Below the pieces are notes generated by a model that saw nothing but the letters and a program-made list of their open reading frames with translations, had not been told where the DNA came from and did no database searches. From Deinandra increscens subsp. villosa (taxonomy: Eukaryota > Streptophyta > Magnoliopsida > Asterales > Asteraceae), in assembly GCA_039602395.1 (NCBI GenBank), contig JBCNJP010000019.1, positions 9,240,542 through 9,304,541 of the forward strand: a DNA stretch of 64,000 nt, read 5' to 3'. Positions 1-12,412 of this stretch are shown one piece after another (the stretch's first letter is position 1; every line of letters starts with the position of its first letter). The translations under genes and the position numbers were made by a program.

Positions 1-80
1 ACGACTACACACCTCAAGTGTTGTGACTAGATTATTCACGCATCGAATAACGCCCCTCTATAGAGTTATTTATACATATA

Positions 81-1284
81 CTAGTTTTTTTTATCCCCGT
101 GTATTACACGGCTGAGTTAAAAAAAACTCTAAATATAATCATAATCTACGACAATTATGTATTTTTTTAACAATCTAAAAATTTCTCAGTAATTATAGGA
201 GGGTCAGGGCATTTAGACAGTGAGTTTCCTATGGATGGATGTGCGACACAGAGGGTCTTGATTACTCGCACGGATTGAGGTTGTAACGTGTCGCGAGTAA
301 CATCGTTTGCTATGATGAGACCCCGGGTAACCGGATTTTGCAGTTAAAAATAAAAGAAATCTAGACACAGAATATAAGGATTTTGTTTATTATATTGAAG
401 TGAAATACTTAGTAAATTTGAATTTAAACTTAATTAAAGTAAAAATATATATATAATTAAATAAAATAAAATATTTTATATTACATGTAGAATATTTAAT
501 TAAAATATTAAATGAATAAAGTATTAGAAGCATTACATATATATTAATATATTAAGGTATATGCAATAAAATATATTATTTTAATAAAATATAATATATT
601 TTAATAAAATATAATATATATGTAATAAAATATTAACCTTAAATTAAAAAAATTTAGTATTTGGATAATTACTAACCTTAATATAAAAATTTGTATTTGA
701 ATAATTATTTATTGGATAATTGTTTATTAAAAGTTTAAACTAAATAACCTCTAATATGGAAATTTAGTATTTGGATAATTATTTATTAATATTTTGACTT
801 AATCTAAAATTTTGTGGTGATGACAAGTGTCCATTTTTACTAACTAAAGTATAACAAAACTTTTTATTTATTATATAGTATAGATAGATATAGATCTAGA
901 TATAATTAAAATATTATTATGAATAAAGTATTATAAGCATTACATTAAATTATTAATTAAAGTATATGTAATAAAATATATTATTTTAATAAAATATAAT
1001 ATATATGAAATAAAAATATTATCTTGAATAAAATATTAACCTTAATATTAAAAATTAGTATTTGGATAATTACTAACTTTAATATAAATATTTGTATTTG
1101 AATAATTTTTTATTGGATAATTACTTATTAAAAGTTTAAACAAAATATACCTAATATGGAAATTTAGTATTTGGATAATTATTTATTAAAATTTTAATTT
1201 AATCTAAAATTTTGTGGTGATGACAAGTGTCCCTTTTTACTAATTATAGTATCACCAAACTTTTTGTTTATTATATAGTTTAGA
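81..1284 (-). mobile_element. Helitron-like element A, minus orientation
   Basis: Read on the minus strand, the element starts TCTAAACTATATAATAAAC (1284 downwards) after a host A. It ends with a short hairpin (97-111, CCGTGT/ACACGG), 12 nt of spacer and CTAG (81-84) next to a host T. Those are the hallmarks of Helitron termini. No Rep/helicase ORF is present, so it is non-autonomous. The 5' end region is tandemly duplicated: about 470-884 and 893-1284 are two diverged copies, each ending in a TCTAWACTATATAATAAA-type start. Boundaries come from termini only, because Helitrons make no target duplication. Confidence 0.6.
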
Positions 1285-2596
1285 TTACATTTCCAAATGC
1301 AAAGGCATAGTATACTTTTGAACTTTGGCCACCAACATTTTTTAGTTTTTTTTTTTTGCTTTTAAGTTTTTTGGTCTTTTACTTTGAACATGAAACTTTT
1401 ACAATTTTACGTTTTAAACTTTGTGTGGCCATACTTTTAGGATTTCATAGTTTGGCCACACATGTTTCACATTTTTACGTTTTCAACTCTCTAACTTTGA
1501 AATTTTATTTTTGTTTTGTTTTAAGTTTTGTGGTATTCTAGTTTGTCACGAAACTTTCACAATTTTAAGTTTTAAGACATAGTGGGATTTTATAGTTTTA
1601 TTTTTTGCCCACATAAGTTTAATACTTTTAGGTTTTGTGAGTGTGCAGATTAAATGCAACATAATCTTGTGAGTGTGCAGATTAAAGTTGCATTTTTCTT
1701 ATATATTTGAATAGCATAAGCATTGTTCTATGGCCTATTATTTGGAGTTTCTAAAAAATAAAATAAAATTCAGAGTGCCCAACAGTTGAAAAGAACAATC
1801 TGTGTTTCGTTTACTTCGTATATTCTTGATTTCTTGTGTCTTCATTTCATTGTATAGAAAACTAAATAAAGCTGATTCTATCTTTAGGGTTTTTTATACA
1901 ATCACTCTATTGCATATTTTTATCTTTATTGCATTTGTTTGATTGTGATGATCAGTTTAAACATCGCAAACGTTAGTGATTTTAAGAGTTCTTAATGCAT
2001 GAATGAAATTTGGTTTATGCAAAAAAAAAATCATTAGTTTTAATCACACATTTAAATTCTTTACTAAAATCGTTACGATTGGATAAAAAAATAATAATAA
2101 AAGAAAAAAAAAGTAAAAGACAAGATTTATAAATATATGAAATATTATATTTCAATTTAATAACCAATACTAATATTATATTTCAATTTAATAACCCACA
2201 CAATATTATGTTCAAATTTATTAATGAAACCAATATAATATTTCAATTTAATCATCTACAACTTGTATTTCATTTATATACTAAATTTTACCATCGCACA
2301 TTGTCGATAGTCATAAAAAATACTTGAATTGTTATAACGTCACGTACATAAATGAAATAAAAAACGTATAACGATCCAGACTTTTAAAATATCTATTCTA
2401 CGACCTAAAAACTCTCTTAGACGACTTTATTATACAATAAACTCTATTGCTAAGTTCATTTAGATTGAAAATAGAATAATAACAAATATTCTATGCCACA
2501 TGACTTTATATAACGACCTAAAAACTATCTTGGACTACTTTATTATATAATAAACTCTATTGCTAAGTTAATTGAGAATGAAAACCAATATCTATA
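1285..2596. repeat. AT-rich spacer between two Helitrons, with local tandem repeats
   Basis: No gene is seen. About 1300-1660 is T-rich with repeated aaactttyacaattttaMg-like phrases. About 2137-2255 holds four degenerate copies of a roughly 35-40 bp unit built on atatttcaatttaata. About 2397-2460 and 2513-2575 are two copies of a 63-bp unit containing cgacctaaaaactmtctt. A phrase, tctatgccacatgacttta, at 2491 recurs at 3412 beyond Helitron B. Confidence 0.5.
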
Positions 2597-3397
2597 TCTA
2601 AATTATATAATAAACAAAATGTTTTATCATACTTTAATTAGTAAAAAAAAGACACTTGTAATCACCATAAAATTTTGGATTAAGTTAATATTTTAATAAA
2701 TAATTATCCAAATACTAAATTTTTATATTAGGTTTATTTAGTTTAAACTTTTAATAAGTAATTATCCAATAAGTAATTAATTAAATACAATTTTTTTATA
2801 TTAAGGTTAATAATTATCCAAATACTAAATTTTAATATTAAGGTTAATATTTTATTACATATATATTATATTTTATTGCATATACCTTAATATTTTAATA
2901 TATATAATGCTTATAATACTTTATTCTTAATAATATTTTAATTAAATATTATACATGTAATATAATATATTTTATTTTGTTTAGTTTTAATATATTTTTT
3001 ATATTAAGGTTAATAATTATCCAAATACTAAACACACCGCCTAAATGCCCACTGTCGTAAAACCTCTGACCCACCTATAACTACTGACAAATTTTTAGAT
3101 AGTTATAAAAAATACATAATTGTGGTAGACTATGATTGTATTTATAGTTTTTTTTTCTCTTCTCTTTTTGTTCGGCCATCGGTGTGCGGCCACTTGTTTC
3201 TGAGTTGGGGGTCTCTCTAGAAGCAACCTCTTCACCCTTTCGGGTAGATGTATGGTTTGTCTACATCATACCCCTCCCAGACCCTACTAATAGTAATACT
3301 ATTAGCAGGACTTTACTAGGTATGTTTGTTGTTGTTGTTGTTATAGTTTCTTTTTTCAAACTCAGTCGTGTAACACACGAGGATAAAAAATTAATAG
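2597..3397 (+). mobile_element. Helitron-like element B, plus orientation
   Basis: This is an inverted relative of element A. It begins TCTAAATTATATAATAAAC at 2597 after an A. It ends with hairpin 3366-3380 (TCGTGT-aac-ACACGA), a 13-nt spacer and a decayed ATAG where CTAG is expected. Homology to A runs along the whole length in inverted orientation, for example 3030-3140 against 125-230. An Au-like SINE (3157-3340) interrupts the 3' part. There is no coding capacity. Confidence 0.55.
3157..3340 (+). mobile_element. Au-like SINE inserted in Helitron B
   Basis: The body carries phrases typical of the plant Au SINE family: gagttgggggtctct, a gaagcaacctc block, ctccCagaccctact, and a 3' end of ggtatg followed by a (TTG)n tail (about 3324-3340). 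It is flanked by a target-site duplication ttatagtttnttttt (3142-3156 and 3341-3356). The insertion splits the sequence that pairs with 105-125 of Helitron A, so it postdates Helitron B. Confidence 0.7.
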
Positions 3398-3547
3398 AAT
3401 AATAAAATATATTCTATGCCACATGACTTTATATATAAATCACGGGACTTATAAAACTTTTTTTTCTTTTCTTTCAATCTATACTTTTATAACCTTTAAT
3501 TAACTAATTAATCAATTACTTAATTATAAACTTAACAGGTGATGCTA

Positions 3548-3833
3548 TCAAGCAAAGTTGGTGTAGTGGTTAAAATTCTAAGCTTGTGGTTGAAGAGACC
3601 CAAGTTCTAGTCTCACTCACACCACTTTGTAAGATATTGGTGGGCAATGAAGGATTGAGCTTGATTGATCCTGAGTCATAAGGGAGGGTTTACGGGCTTG
3701 TCCAGTTCCCGCCCGATGGTGCAAATGGGGGCGCTCCCGGGTTCACTCGCTATGAGGTTTGGACTCGGGACAGTGGGTAGGTCCAGGGTAACCAGTCCCG
3801 ATACACCGCTGAGCCAAATTGCCGTTAAAAAAA
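3548..3833 (+). mobile_element. tRNA-derived SINE with 14-bp target duplication
   Basis: The head looks like a tRNA promoter: an A-box-like tggtgtagtggttaaaattc and a B-box-like gttctagtctc about 40 nt later. The body is GC-rich and ends in poly(A) after ttgccgtt. A perfect 14-bp duplication, aacaggtgatgcta, flanks it (3534-3547 and 3834-3847). Perfect duplication suggests a fairly young insertion. Length (286 bp) fits a plant SINE. Confidence 0.75.
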
Positions 3834-3847
3834 AACAGGTGATGCTA

Positions 3848-4967
3848 ATTAATTAATTATACTACTAATAGATGTGCAATCAATTTATAGTTTTAGTTAG
3901 GCGTGGATACGATGAGTTCATAACTCATAAGCTAGAAATGTGTAACAAAGAGCCGTCTATATGACATATTGCATGACATCTCAACCACACGCTATTAAAT
4001 GTAAATTAAAATTAGAAATAACTACGACGTGCATGCTAATTAAGCCTAGATTATGATTTTGGTCCGGTCCAAAACTGTGGGTTTGATTCCAGACCCCTAC
4101 CCTAATTTCTTCATATCTTGTTTCGATCCCGAGAAGACGACCGCCACCGTTCGGATTAATTAAGGAACCACCTGCTCGAACCATTCATCTTCACTTCTTC
4201 AGGTCCATGTGTGGTCTGGTGTGGTGTGTTGGTGATCATCATGCATGATTTTTTTTTTTAAATTATGTATTTTTTTTGTTGATCATCATGCATGATTTTT
4301 TTTTTTAATTTAAATTATGTATATTTTTTGGTGGTATATAATTAAGTTTAATTTTGTCAATTCAATTGTCCAATGAACTTGCTAGGATGTCTTAATTTCC
4401 ATTCACGGGTTTCAACTAATTTGAATCCTAACCCTTGTATGTCACGAGGACAAACACATAACAAATAACAATTAACAAGAAACAAAAACAAATTGGACTA
4501 CAACATGCATGCTAGTGACAAATTAACACCAAATAATTTGATGGTTAAATTGATTAATCGACATCATAGTACCATATATGTCAACAAGTATTTATTGATG
4601 GTTCTTGCAGGTTTGTTAATGGCGGTAAATAAGAGAAGAGAGGCTAAGTAAATAGCAAAAAAAAGTTTCATATTATATAAATGCACTAATAAATATGCTT
4701 CTAGTAACGTTGATCAAGTTTTGGAGGTAAACCGCCAACTAACCGACAATGGTTTTGGAGATAACTTCCTTCTTCCTTAGCTAACCAACCTATCAACCGG
4801 CATAAACTAACTTAATCTATAATCGGATGTACATCGTTTATTTATGTACAAACACTAATAAATATGCTTCTAGTAATGTTGATCTAAGTTTAGGGTTTCA
4901 ACATTGCCTCCCCTAGACTTTATCTTGCTTCTTCAAATCTTCTAGTTTGGCAAGATCACAATGTTGC
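3848..4967. other. Intergenic, no gene seen; small duplications
   Basis: There is no supportable ORF. About 4226-4325 is a twofold tandem repeat of a roughly 52-bp unit around gatcatcatgcatgatttt. The phrase cactaataaatatgcttctag occurs at 4684 and 4853, marking a second direct repeat. Confidence 0.4.
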
Positions 4968-6791
4968 CAGGGGCGAACCCATGTGGATCCATGTGGATAC
5001 TATTGGGGTCACCTGACACCATGAATTTTTTTTTGATACTAGGATATATATGATTTGATCTCGATTCACCTCTGAGAAATCTGATCACTGACCTCCATAA
5101 AAATTTAACACCGACCCTAAACGTAAAAAAAAGAAAAATCAATTTTTATCGTAAAGACCATGGATCAACAAATATTATATGCGAACAGATTCAAACACCT
5201 TTAACAAAAAACATTAACTCGTAGAATATACGAGACATGTATATTGAGTAACAATCGGCAGTAGACACTCAAAGATCAATATGATCTCAGAACTCACACT
5301 CTGTATATACAACATATTAGACATTAGATTAGAGTTAATTAGTATGAATCTACAAGCCCATTAGGTATTTAAGGTTTAGAATTCATTATCTATATATTGT
5401 AACCCGATTATTCAATAATAACATTTAGTATTCTATTATCTTGCATGGTATCAGGGCCAGATGGCCTGGGCCACCATAGGCTCTGATAAATCCGTTGATC
5501 TAAAAAGGAAAAAAAGAATAATCTAACCAAACCATAGTTTGAAATTTGAGGCATGGATCATAGATCTAGCCAATGTTGGAGCCAAAATTTAGAAACGAAC
5601 CAAGAGAATGATGGTGAATGGGTAAAAGATATAACCCAACAAAATTGGTGATAATTTTGAAAGATCAATGCTTAATAAGTCGACCGTGTCAAATTCACCC
5701 TGGAACAACCTGCTTTTGAAGATCAAGACTATGGTCCATTGTTATGAATTGTTTTGAAGAATATGGATGGCAAAATCAAGCACACTATGGATTGGTAGAT
5801 AGCATGTAGGAATTCGGCGTCGAGAACCGAAATTAAAGCAAGTTTTCTTTAGTTTATGTTTTATTTTTTTCAGTCATTAGCGTTCGATTTTCTTCCACTA
5901 AGACTGTGGAGAAGTGTTAGATATTAGATTATGGTTAATTTAGATAATTTTACAAGCCCATTAGGTATTTAGGGTTTAGAATTAATTCTTTATATATTGT
6001 AACTCGATCATTCAATAATATCATTCAGTATTCTATTATCTTACACAACAGTATAAGAGCTTTAATTCGGTATGAAACCCTAAGAATTTAAACAAAGATG
6101 ATAGAACTTTGTAATGGTGGCATGCCATATACAACCCCATCTTGACCTCAACTTGGAGAGAAAAGATGTTTGTATATGCAGCTCCTCTAACCCTAGCACC
6201 GTTTAACTTTTTAGAATTGCAACATAACACATCCGACCCCTTTACTTCTATAAATGATGGAATAGGCACTAAACATCACAAAACAATTAAACATAAAAAT
6301 TAAATAAACAGAGTTACAATAACAAATACTATCAACCACTAGTTGAAGTGTACATTTTAAAATTTATAAAATTACAGTTTTATAAAAATTTGAACATATT
6401 ATTAACTAATTTATAAAAATAAAACTAATCTATAATAAAACTTATTAAATTACTATCAAATACATATAATCGAAGTATCTAACAATGATAAAGTCTAATA
6501 ATATTGATACTCCAACAATGGTTACTCATAAAATCTTATGTGAATTAAGATTTGAGTATAGTTTTGAAAGTTAAATTGAACCCCTAGACAGCAACTCAGG
6601 TATATTATATTTCTATTTTCAAACGACGATTAACGTATTTGCTACTTTTATTTTCCTTTGAGATTTTATTTGATTTTTTATCATGTGACACGGCCCAACT
6701 GGTATAACAATTTTTTATGTATATAGCGATACATAGCCGAACTCAAAGCATTTTCGATCCCCATGAAAAAAATTCAATGGGTTCGCCACTG
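4968..6791. mobile_element. Non-autonomous hAT-type element (1.8 kb) carrying a TRIM
   Basis: Terminal inverted repeats are CAGGGGCGAACCCATG at the left and the complement of CAATGGGTTCGCCACTG at the right. The flanking 8-bp target duplication is aatgttgc (4960-4967) / aatgtggc (6792-6799), one mismatch. No transposase ORF remains. Part of its length is the nested TRIM at 5315-6045. Assignment to hAT rests on the 8-bp duplication and CAGNGGCG-type ends. Confidence 0.7.
5315..6045 (+). mobile_element. TRIM (miniature LTR retrotransposon)
   Basis: Two 131-bp direct repeats act as LTRs: 5315-5445 and 5915-6045. They run TR-TTAGAYATTAGATTA to ATCTTRCA. A primer binding site for initiator tRNA-Met, tggtatcagggcc (5446-5458), abuts the left LTR. 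A purine-rich tract, gactgtggagaag (5902-5914), precedes the right LTR. The 5-bp target duplication is caaca (5310-5314 and 6046-6050). The 469-bp interior has no coding capacity, so mobilisation would need proteins in trans. It sits inside the hAT element and is therefore younger than it. Confidence 0.85.
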
Positions 6792-6799
6792 AATGTGGC

Positions 6800-7965
6800 G
6801 GCCAGTCACGTGACAGCGGATGTCGTAGTTCATTTTAAAAACCTAAATAACCTATAGTATAGGCAAGTAAGGTATCGTATCCGAAGGAATTCATGGATAA
6901 TGATAGTTCTAATGGTTGCGTTCACTTGAATTGAAAATGCAGTTAAATTAACGTAAACTACAATTGCTTTTTGAGTTGTGAATTGAATTACCAAAAACCC
7001 AAATTTGTGCAAAGTATAATTAAGCAAAGTAAACTAGAATTGGGTTGTGAAAATCAGTTATGTAAAGAGGTGATTACTACGGGATACAAGTTAAGTAGTT
7101 TATAAGTCAATTCCAATTACCCAAGTCTAAAAATCACATAGACATGATTATGTTTAAACTATTCAACCTAACCCTTGATACCAGACATCTACATAGTGCC
7201 AAATATTTCTAGCGCCAAAAAACGATGACAGGTGTGTATTTGAAAAGCAAACCAAGTTGTTTAAATTAATCAGCAAACAGTTGAATCCAAAGGACTTAAA
7301 GGGTCCACAAAATTCAATCTAGACTAGACTAATTGAAATCAAATTGACAAATACTAACTGTTCACCCAAAGTAATCACACGAATGGTTTAGCCGGACATG
7401 TTCATCATTGCAATACAAGATTCGATTGAAGAAAACATTAAAATCTTTAAAGCCGAATGATTTGCAAATCATTCCAGAAGAAAACATTAAAATCTTCATC
7501 GTCTCTTTCCATAAGTCCAAAATTGTCTCTAAAGCTCTCTAGACGGGTGAGAAGCTGAGAAGAACCATATTGTGACCTAAACCCTAAACTTATATCAAAG
7601 AATTTATTTTTTTTGGGATTTCCAACCCCTCACGTGTCGCAAGGGTCTCTTGTTGCTGTCTTTGCGTGGGGCGGCAGACAAAATAGTCGGGCCAGTTTCG
7701 TCCACACGTGTTGCGAAACCATTTCTTCCTCTCTCACGTGTCGTGAGACCTCCAAGCTTTGTATTTCCTCATTATTCCTTGTAATTTTATCGTCCCGACA
7801 CATTCAAACTCCTTTTAATCTTACAAAAACAATACACAAACATGTAATGAGATTCTATAATGATATTGCAATTAAAAACAAACGATTACACTTGATAAAC
7901 ACTACAATTTCATAATCCCATCAGGCCATCATCATGAATCACGAATGGTCTGAGGTTTTTGCTTC
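6800..7965. repeat. Intergenic/decayed repeat with CACGTG-core motifs
   Basis: There is no convincing gene. About 7040-7570 resembles in layout the untranslated repeat at about 57100-57600 (short AT-rich prose ending in a caaaccctaaa-like phrase). It is followed by three related motifs built on CACGTGTYGYRAG at 7631, 7705 and 7735. The 100-residue ORF at 7613-7915 only reads through these motifs. Confidence 0.35.
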
Positions 7966-7973
7966 TTTGTAGG

Positions 7974-8918
7974 CAGTGGCGAACCCAGAAATTATATTTA
8001 TGGGGGTCGGAAAGTTTTGAAAGCCAACTATTTATCGTTAAATATTAACTTTTTTTAACCCATTCGAGTTGGGTCGGGTCACATAATACATACTTTTATA
8101 TTGACATATGTATACAATGAGATTATTTAACTACTATTAGCTTAGTTAGTCAAGTATTAATCAAATAATTATTATTTTGTTCGTGCAAACAAGATAACCA
8201 AAATTTTAAATTTTTATATATTTAACTTCTTTTTCACTTATTTAAGTGTACAAAAGAACAACAAGAACTTGATGAGTCCGGATTTAATATTTTTTTGCTC
8301 TTTTTAAAAGCCAACAAATAATACCCGTAAACGTACTATGATAAAACATGAAAACTTTAGAAATCAAACTGACGACCAAACTGACGACCTAAGCCAACAA
8401 GCTAACCCTTTCATCACCAATAATTACTTAGACAAACTCTCATAGTCTAATATTTTTTGTTACAATATATTAAAAGAAAACAAAACAAAATAATGTTCGA
8501 TGAATTGAAAATTAAAATTCTATAATTTAATAAATAAATTTAATTATTCGAGAATTAGACTTCTTTTCCTGACACATTTAAGTTGTATAGTACAAATTTA
8601 CAAAAGGTAAAGATAACAGATGAGAAAAGACAAATTGTTTTTCTTTTTTCTATTTTCTTTTTGTTTCTTTTTGTTTCTTTTCTCCTTCTTCTCTATCATC
8701 TCTTTCTCCATTAAACCTGCAACTCCAAACACAAAACAGCGAAAAAGTCTAGTAATAAAAACATGATTCTTCACATCTAACCATTCAATATCTTTTATGG
8801 GGGTCGGTGATAAAATTTCTTGGGGGTCGATCGAAATAAAACCATATATATAACAATAAAAAGAGAAAATTCATGGGTGTCGGACGAACCCCATACTCAA
8901 GCCCTAGATCCGCCACTG
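7974..8918. mobile_element. Non-autonomous hAT-type element (945 bp)
   Basis: Ends are CAGTGGCGAACCCAGAAA and the complement of CTAGATCCGCCACTG. A perfect 8-bp target duplication, tttgtagg, lies at 7966-7973 and 8919-8926. The interior is AT-rich and non-coding. Phrases such as gggggtcgg near both ends form subterminal inverted repeats. Confidence 0.8.
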
Positions 8919-9439
8919 TTTGTAGGTTCTCCATCTTTAGCTTCCTTTTCATCATACTTTCTTTTGGCTTCCTTTTCTTGGTTACTCGGTTCTCTTATCT
9001 TGAACATGCCATCCAAGATCTTGACTTGATTTTCTTTTATCAACTTGTAATGCCACTCCAAAAGTTCCAAATACATAGAAATAAACAATTTCAAGACTTC
9101 CCGCCAGATTCCGGTTAAAAACCAAGTTATGTGTGATTAACGGCCAAGCTTGTTATCTGTTGCTCTGTCACTCAAACCAAACTTTTTTTATAATCATTTC
9201 CTAATGTATATAAAGTTGGTGTATCTATAAGTTATTTCTTTTGTGACGAAAAAAAAACAAAAAAAAAACATATCCAACTTAAATGATAATTGCAGTTATG
9301 CACTCAACAATCCAGGTATTACTCTTGTTCTTCGTATCTAAAATAAGGAAAAAAAATTGACACATTTTTAAGCATGGATTATATACAATCGTACAATCAG
9401 TACAACCTTAAAATTGGCCTTCCAACTTACATATATGTA

Positions 9440-9770
9440 CAGTGGCGGATCCATCGGAGCCAGTGGGGTCCTAAACACTCACTCAATTTGAAAATTTTAG
9501 TGTTAATTTCTTGAACCGAATGACTAAAACACCCAAGGTTTTTTTCGAGGCATCCAAAGTTATTGAAAATGGTTTTTTTTAATTGTTTTTGGCACCCAAG
9601 ACACCCAAGATTTATAAAAATAGCTTGTTTTTAGCGGCTTTTGGCATCCAAGACGCCCAAAGTTATCAAATTCTATAAAATAACTTATTTCAATGTTTTA
9701 TTTATGTATTTATGTTATCTTTTACTGATTTTTTTTTGCACTCACTAAACAAATTTTCTGGATCCGGCTG
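9440..9770. mobile_element. hAT-type MITE (331 bp)
   Basis: Terminal inverted repeats are CAGTGGCGGATCCA and the complement of TGGATCCGGCTG. The flanks give an imperfect 8-bp duplication in TA-rich sequence (tatatgta / tatatata). The interior contains repeated cacccaag / acgcccaaag phrases and no ORF. Confidence 0.6.
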
Positions 9771-9909
9771 TATATATATGTAGATTTTTAACATGCATCC
9801 ACCAAACATGTTACAATATATAAAAAGGATCACACCAATATTTTTTTTAAATGGAACCAAAAGCACACCTGAGCGATCAAGTAATTTAGTTAAAACAAAA
9901 CCCCGCTTA

Positions 9910-10094
9910 GACCATCTCCGATGCAATGATCTAAATGCAATGTCACATATGCAACCTCTCTCATACTCTTTCCTCATGTTTATTCTCTTTTGTACTTTTG
10001 GAAGGATTTTTCTAGTCTTTCTCCTCTTTCTCTCACTTCCACATCATCATCCATGTCACAAATACACTCTAAATATGATGCATTGGTGATGGTC
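9910..10094. mobile_element. Small MITE with TTA target duplication (185 bp)
   Basis: The inverted ends GACCATCTCCGATGCA and (complement) TGCATTGGTGATGGTC are bordered on both sides by TTA (9907-9909, 10095-10097). That pattern fits a Tourist/PIF-type MITE. The apparent 98-residue ORF over this stretch is not a gene. Confidence 0.55.
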
Positions 10095-10097
10095 TTA

Positions 10098-10866
10098 CAA
10101 ATGATTGCTCGTACCATCGTCTTAAACATGTGGTCCAGTCATTACATCCCCAGTCCAGTGGTTTAATTAGAGTGTGGTCCTAGTGTCCACTTGACCACAC
10201 ACATCACAATATGAAGGACCATAATTCTACATCATAGTAACCATGATGTTTTTAGACTTCCTAACATTCATTAACATACCATATGTATTTCCTATCTTTC
10301 TTTCAACTGATATGAGACGGCTAACCAATTCTTTTTCAAATTTGTTATTATACTACTTTTCTACTTTTACTAACTAACCATTATTGATTATACATTATAA
10401 GCTTTTTTCACGATCAAATTATTTTTCTATTTACTTGAAAATGTATTAGCTGTTCAAAAAGAAATTACTCATTATAAAATTATGTTCGGAAATAACGTAA
10501 GTCATAAGATATTGATTATATATGCCACAAGTAACGTAAACTATAACATATCTACTATATAATAAATAAAAAATCTCAATGTCACATGTTATCGTCATAT
10601 TTACGCTCATCAAAATTTCTCTGTCTCTCTCCTATTATATACCAACTATCTCTTCTATTAAATATTAACGATTTTAAATAATTAAATTATTTAATTAATT
10701 AGAAAAAAATATAATTTTTTTTAGTTTAATAATTTTTTAAAACTTAATAAATTTTTAATTTTTGAACCATGATTTCATAAAGCAAGACTCACCTACCAAA
10801 AAACTAGGGGGCATAAACACAAACAACAAAAAGACTTGCATACGGAAATAGCACCAATCCTCCCAT
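10098..10866. other. Intergenic; possible Helitron 5' terminus at 10551
   Basis: No gene is seen. TCTACTATATAATAAATAAA at 10551 after an A resembles the 5' start of the Helitrons at the left edge of the window. No matching 3' hairpin plus CTAG was found nearby, so only a terminus is suggested. Confidence 0.25.
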
Positions 10867-10871
10867 GTGAT

Positions 10872-12412
10872 TGTTGGAATTTTGGGAGAAAAACTAGTGA
10901 AAAATGGGTTTTTTTACTAAGTGTGAAAATGAGTTTTTCACCAACTTTGGACTAAAATAAAATACAGATAACATAGGTTGTTGCCTCTGTATTTTATAGG
11001 TTTGTGTAGTACGTTGTGAGGGTTTTCCAACGCATCAAACCACGTTCAAATCCGAGCTCGTATGAATGAGATATCGAAGCTCAAAGTTGAGGTCTCGCAA
11101 CTAGTGAAGCTACGAAAATTAAAGAGAAAAATGCTAAGTATAGCATGTTAACTCATCCCACATTGGTTGGGGATTGAAACCAAAAGTGGTTTATAAGGTG
11201 GGAACCTTACCAACAATTGTTTCCTTTAGTAGGACACATCCCTTGGACCCTGAGTGGTGCGGACCCCTAGCTCGTACTCTCACTAGCACTCACGCGCGCG
11301 TGGCGTTGGCGTATGAGGCGCAATGTGGCGCTTTGATGGCGTACTTTGCACTTCGCATCGCCGAGAGCCGCCTTTATGTTTTTTAAGTTCAACCGGAAGT
11401 TGGTCCGGTTGAAGACCAGGCGGATAAGTTCAAGCGGACTGTGAGTTGAACCGGAAAAAGTCAGGTTCGAGCGGATCCAGTTCAAGCGGACCTGGATGGT
11501 CCGGGCGGAACCGAGTTCAACCTGAACAGTAGTTCCGGTTGAAGTTCAAGTGGAAAAGGAGCTCCGCTTGGAGTTCAATCGGAAGTTGAACCGGAAGATC
11601 AGTTCTTCCGGAAAACAGCTGTTACGCGGAGATTCCTCCGGAATGACAGTTGTAAACGCGTTTTGAGCTAATTAAGGTAATTCCGTGTTAATTAGAAATC
11701 AATTTGCATTAAAGACGTTTAATGCAAAGTTTGACTACGAATTATTTTTGTGTGCTCAACAAGTCATTCCCATCACTATAAATATAGCATCATTAGTTGA
11801 GGCAAAATACACCAGAATTCACAGAATTCTTTCTCTCTGCCTCTCCTCATTCTTTCTCTCATCTTCTTCATCATTCTTGTTCTTCAAGCTTCAAGGTATT
11901 TTCAAGCTTAGAGTTATCCCGGCCGTACAATATGGTCTAGGCAATTGTACCCTGGGAAACAAAACGGATCTTCGGTCGACCCGGAATTTGTTTTAAGGGA
12001 CTCGGGTTTTGACCCGAAGCCTTCCCCAAAGATTCCTTGGAATCTTCTTCGTTTTTCTTGAACTAATATCAAAAGTGTTTTTCTTAAACCTTTTCTTTGT
12101 CATTCAAAACATTTTCTATAACTCTCTGTTTTGTTTTTCTTTCACTCAAAACATTACTATTTTATTTACAAGCATTTGTTAAACTTTGCATTTCATTTCA
12201 TTTGTATTGTAATTTCATTTCATTGTAATCCTTATTTATTTCCTTGTATTGTATTTCATTTCCGTGTAATCTTTGTTATTTTCTTGTAATTGTAGTAGGA
12301 GTAGAATTTCTTTTCAAAGTGAATTGTAATAGATTAGTTTTATTTCTTGTGTTGTAATCGTAATTAAATAAAATATTTATTTTATTTCAAATTTGCGAAC
12401 GGTTTTCCTACA
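10872..12412 (+). mobile_element. Solo LTR, about 1.54 kb
   Basis: The unit begins TGTTGGAATTTTGGGAG and ends TTTTCCTACA. A perfect 5-bp target duplication, gtgat, flanks it (10867-10871 and 12413-12417). No PBS, PPT or internal domain is adjacent, so it is a solo LTR left by LTR-LTR recombination. It keeps a TATA-like box (actataaatatag, about 11776) followed by a CT-rich leader. Upstream of that, about 11390-11620, is an array of short CCGGTTGAA / TTCAACCGGA-type motifs resembling an iterated U3 enhancer. The superfamily (Copia, large-LTR type) is an inference. Confidence 0.8.

Noticed and set aside
81..3397. A single 3.3-kb foldback transposon
   Set aside because: Each half has its own Helitron start and hairpin end, so two oppositely oriented Helitrons explain the inverted repeat better.
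7613..7915. 100-codon ORF as a gene
   Set aside because: It reads through repeated CACGTG-core motifs and AT-rich sequence with no recognisable protein features.
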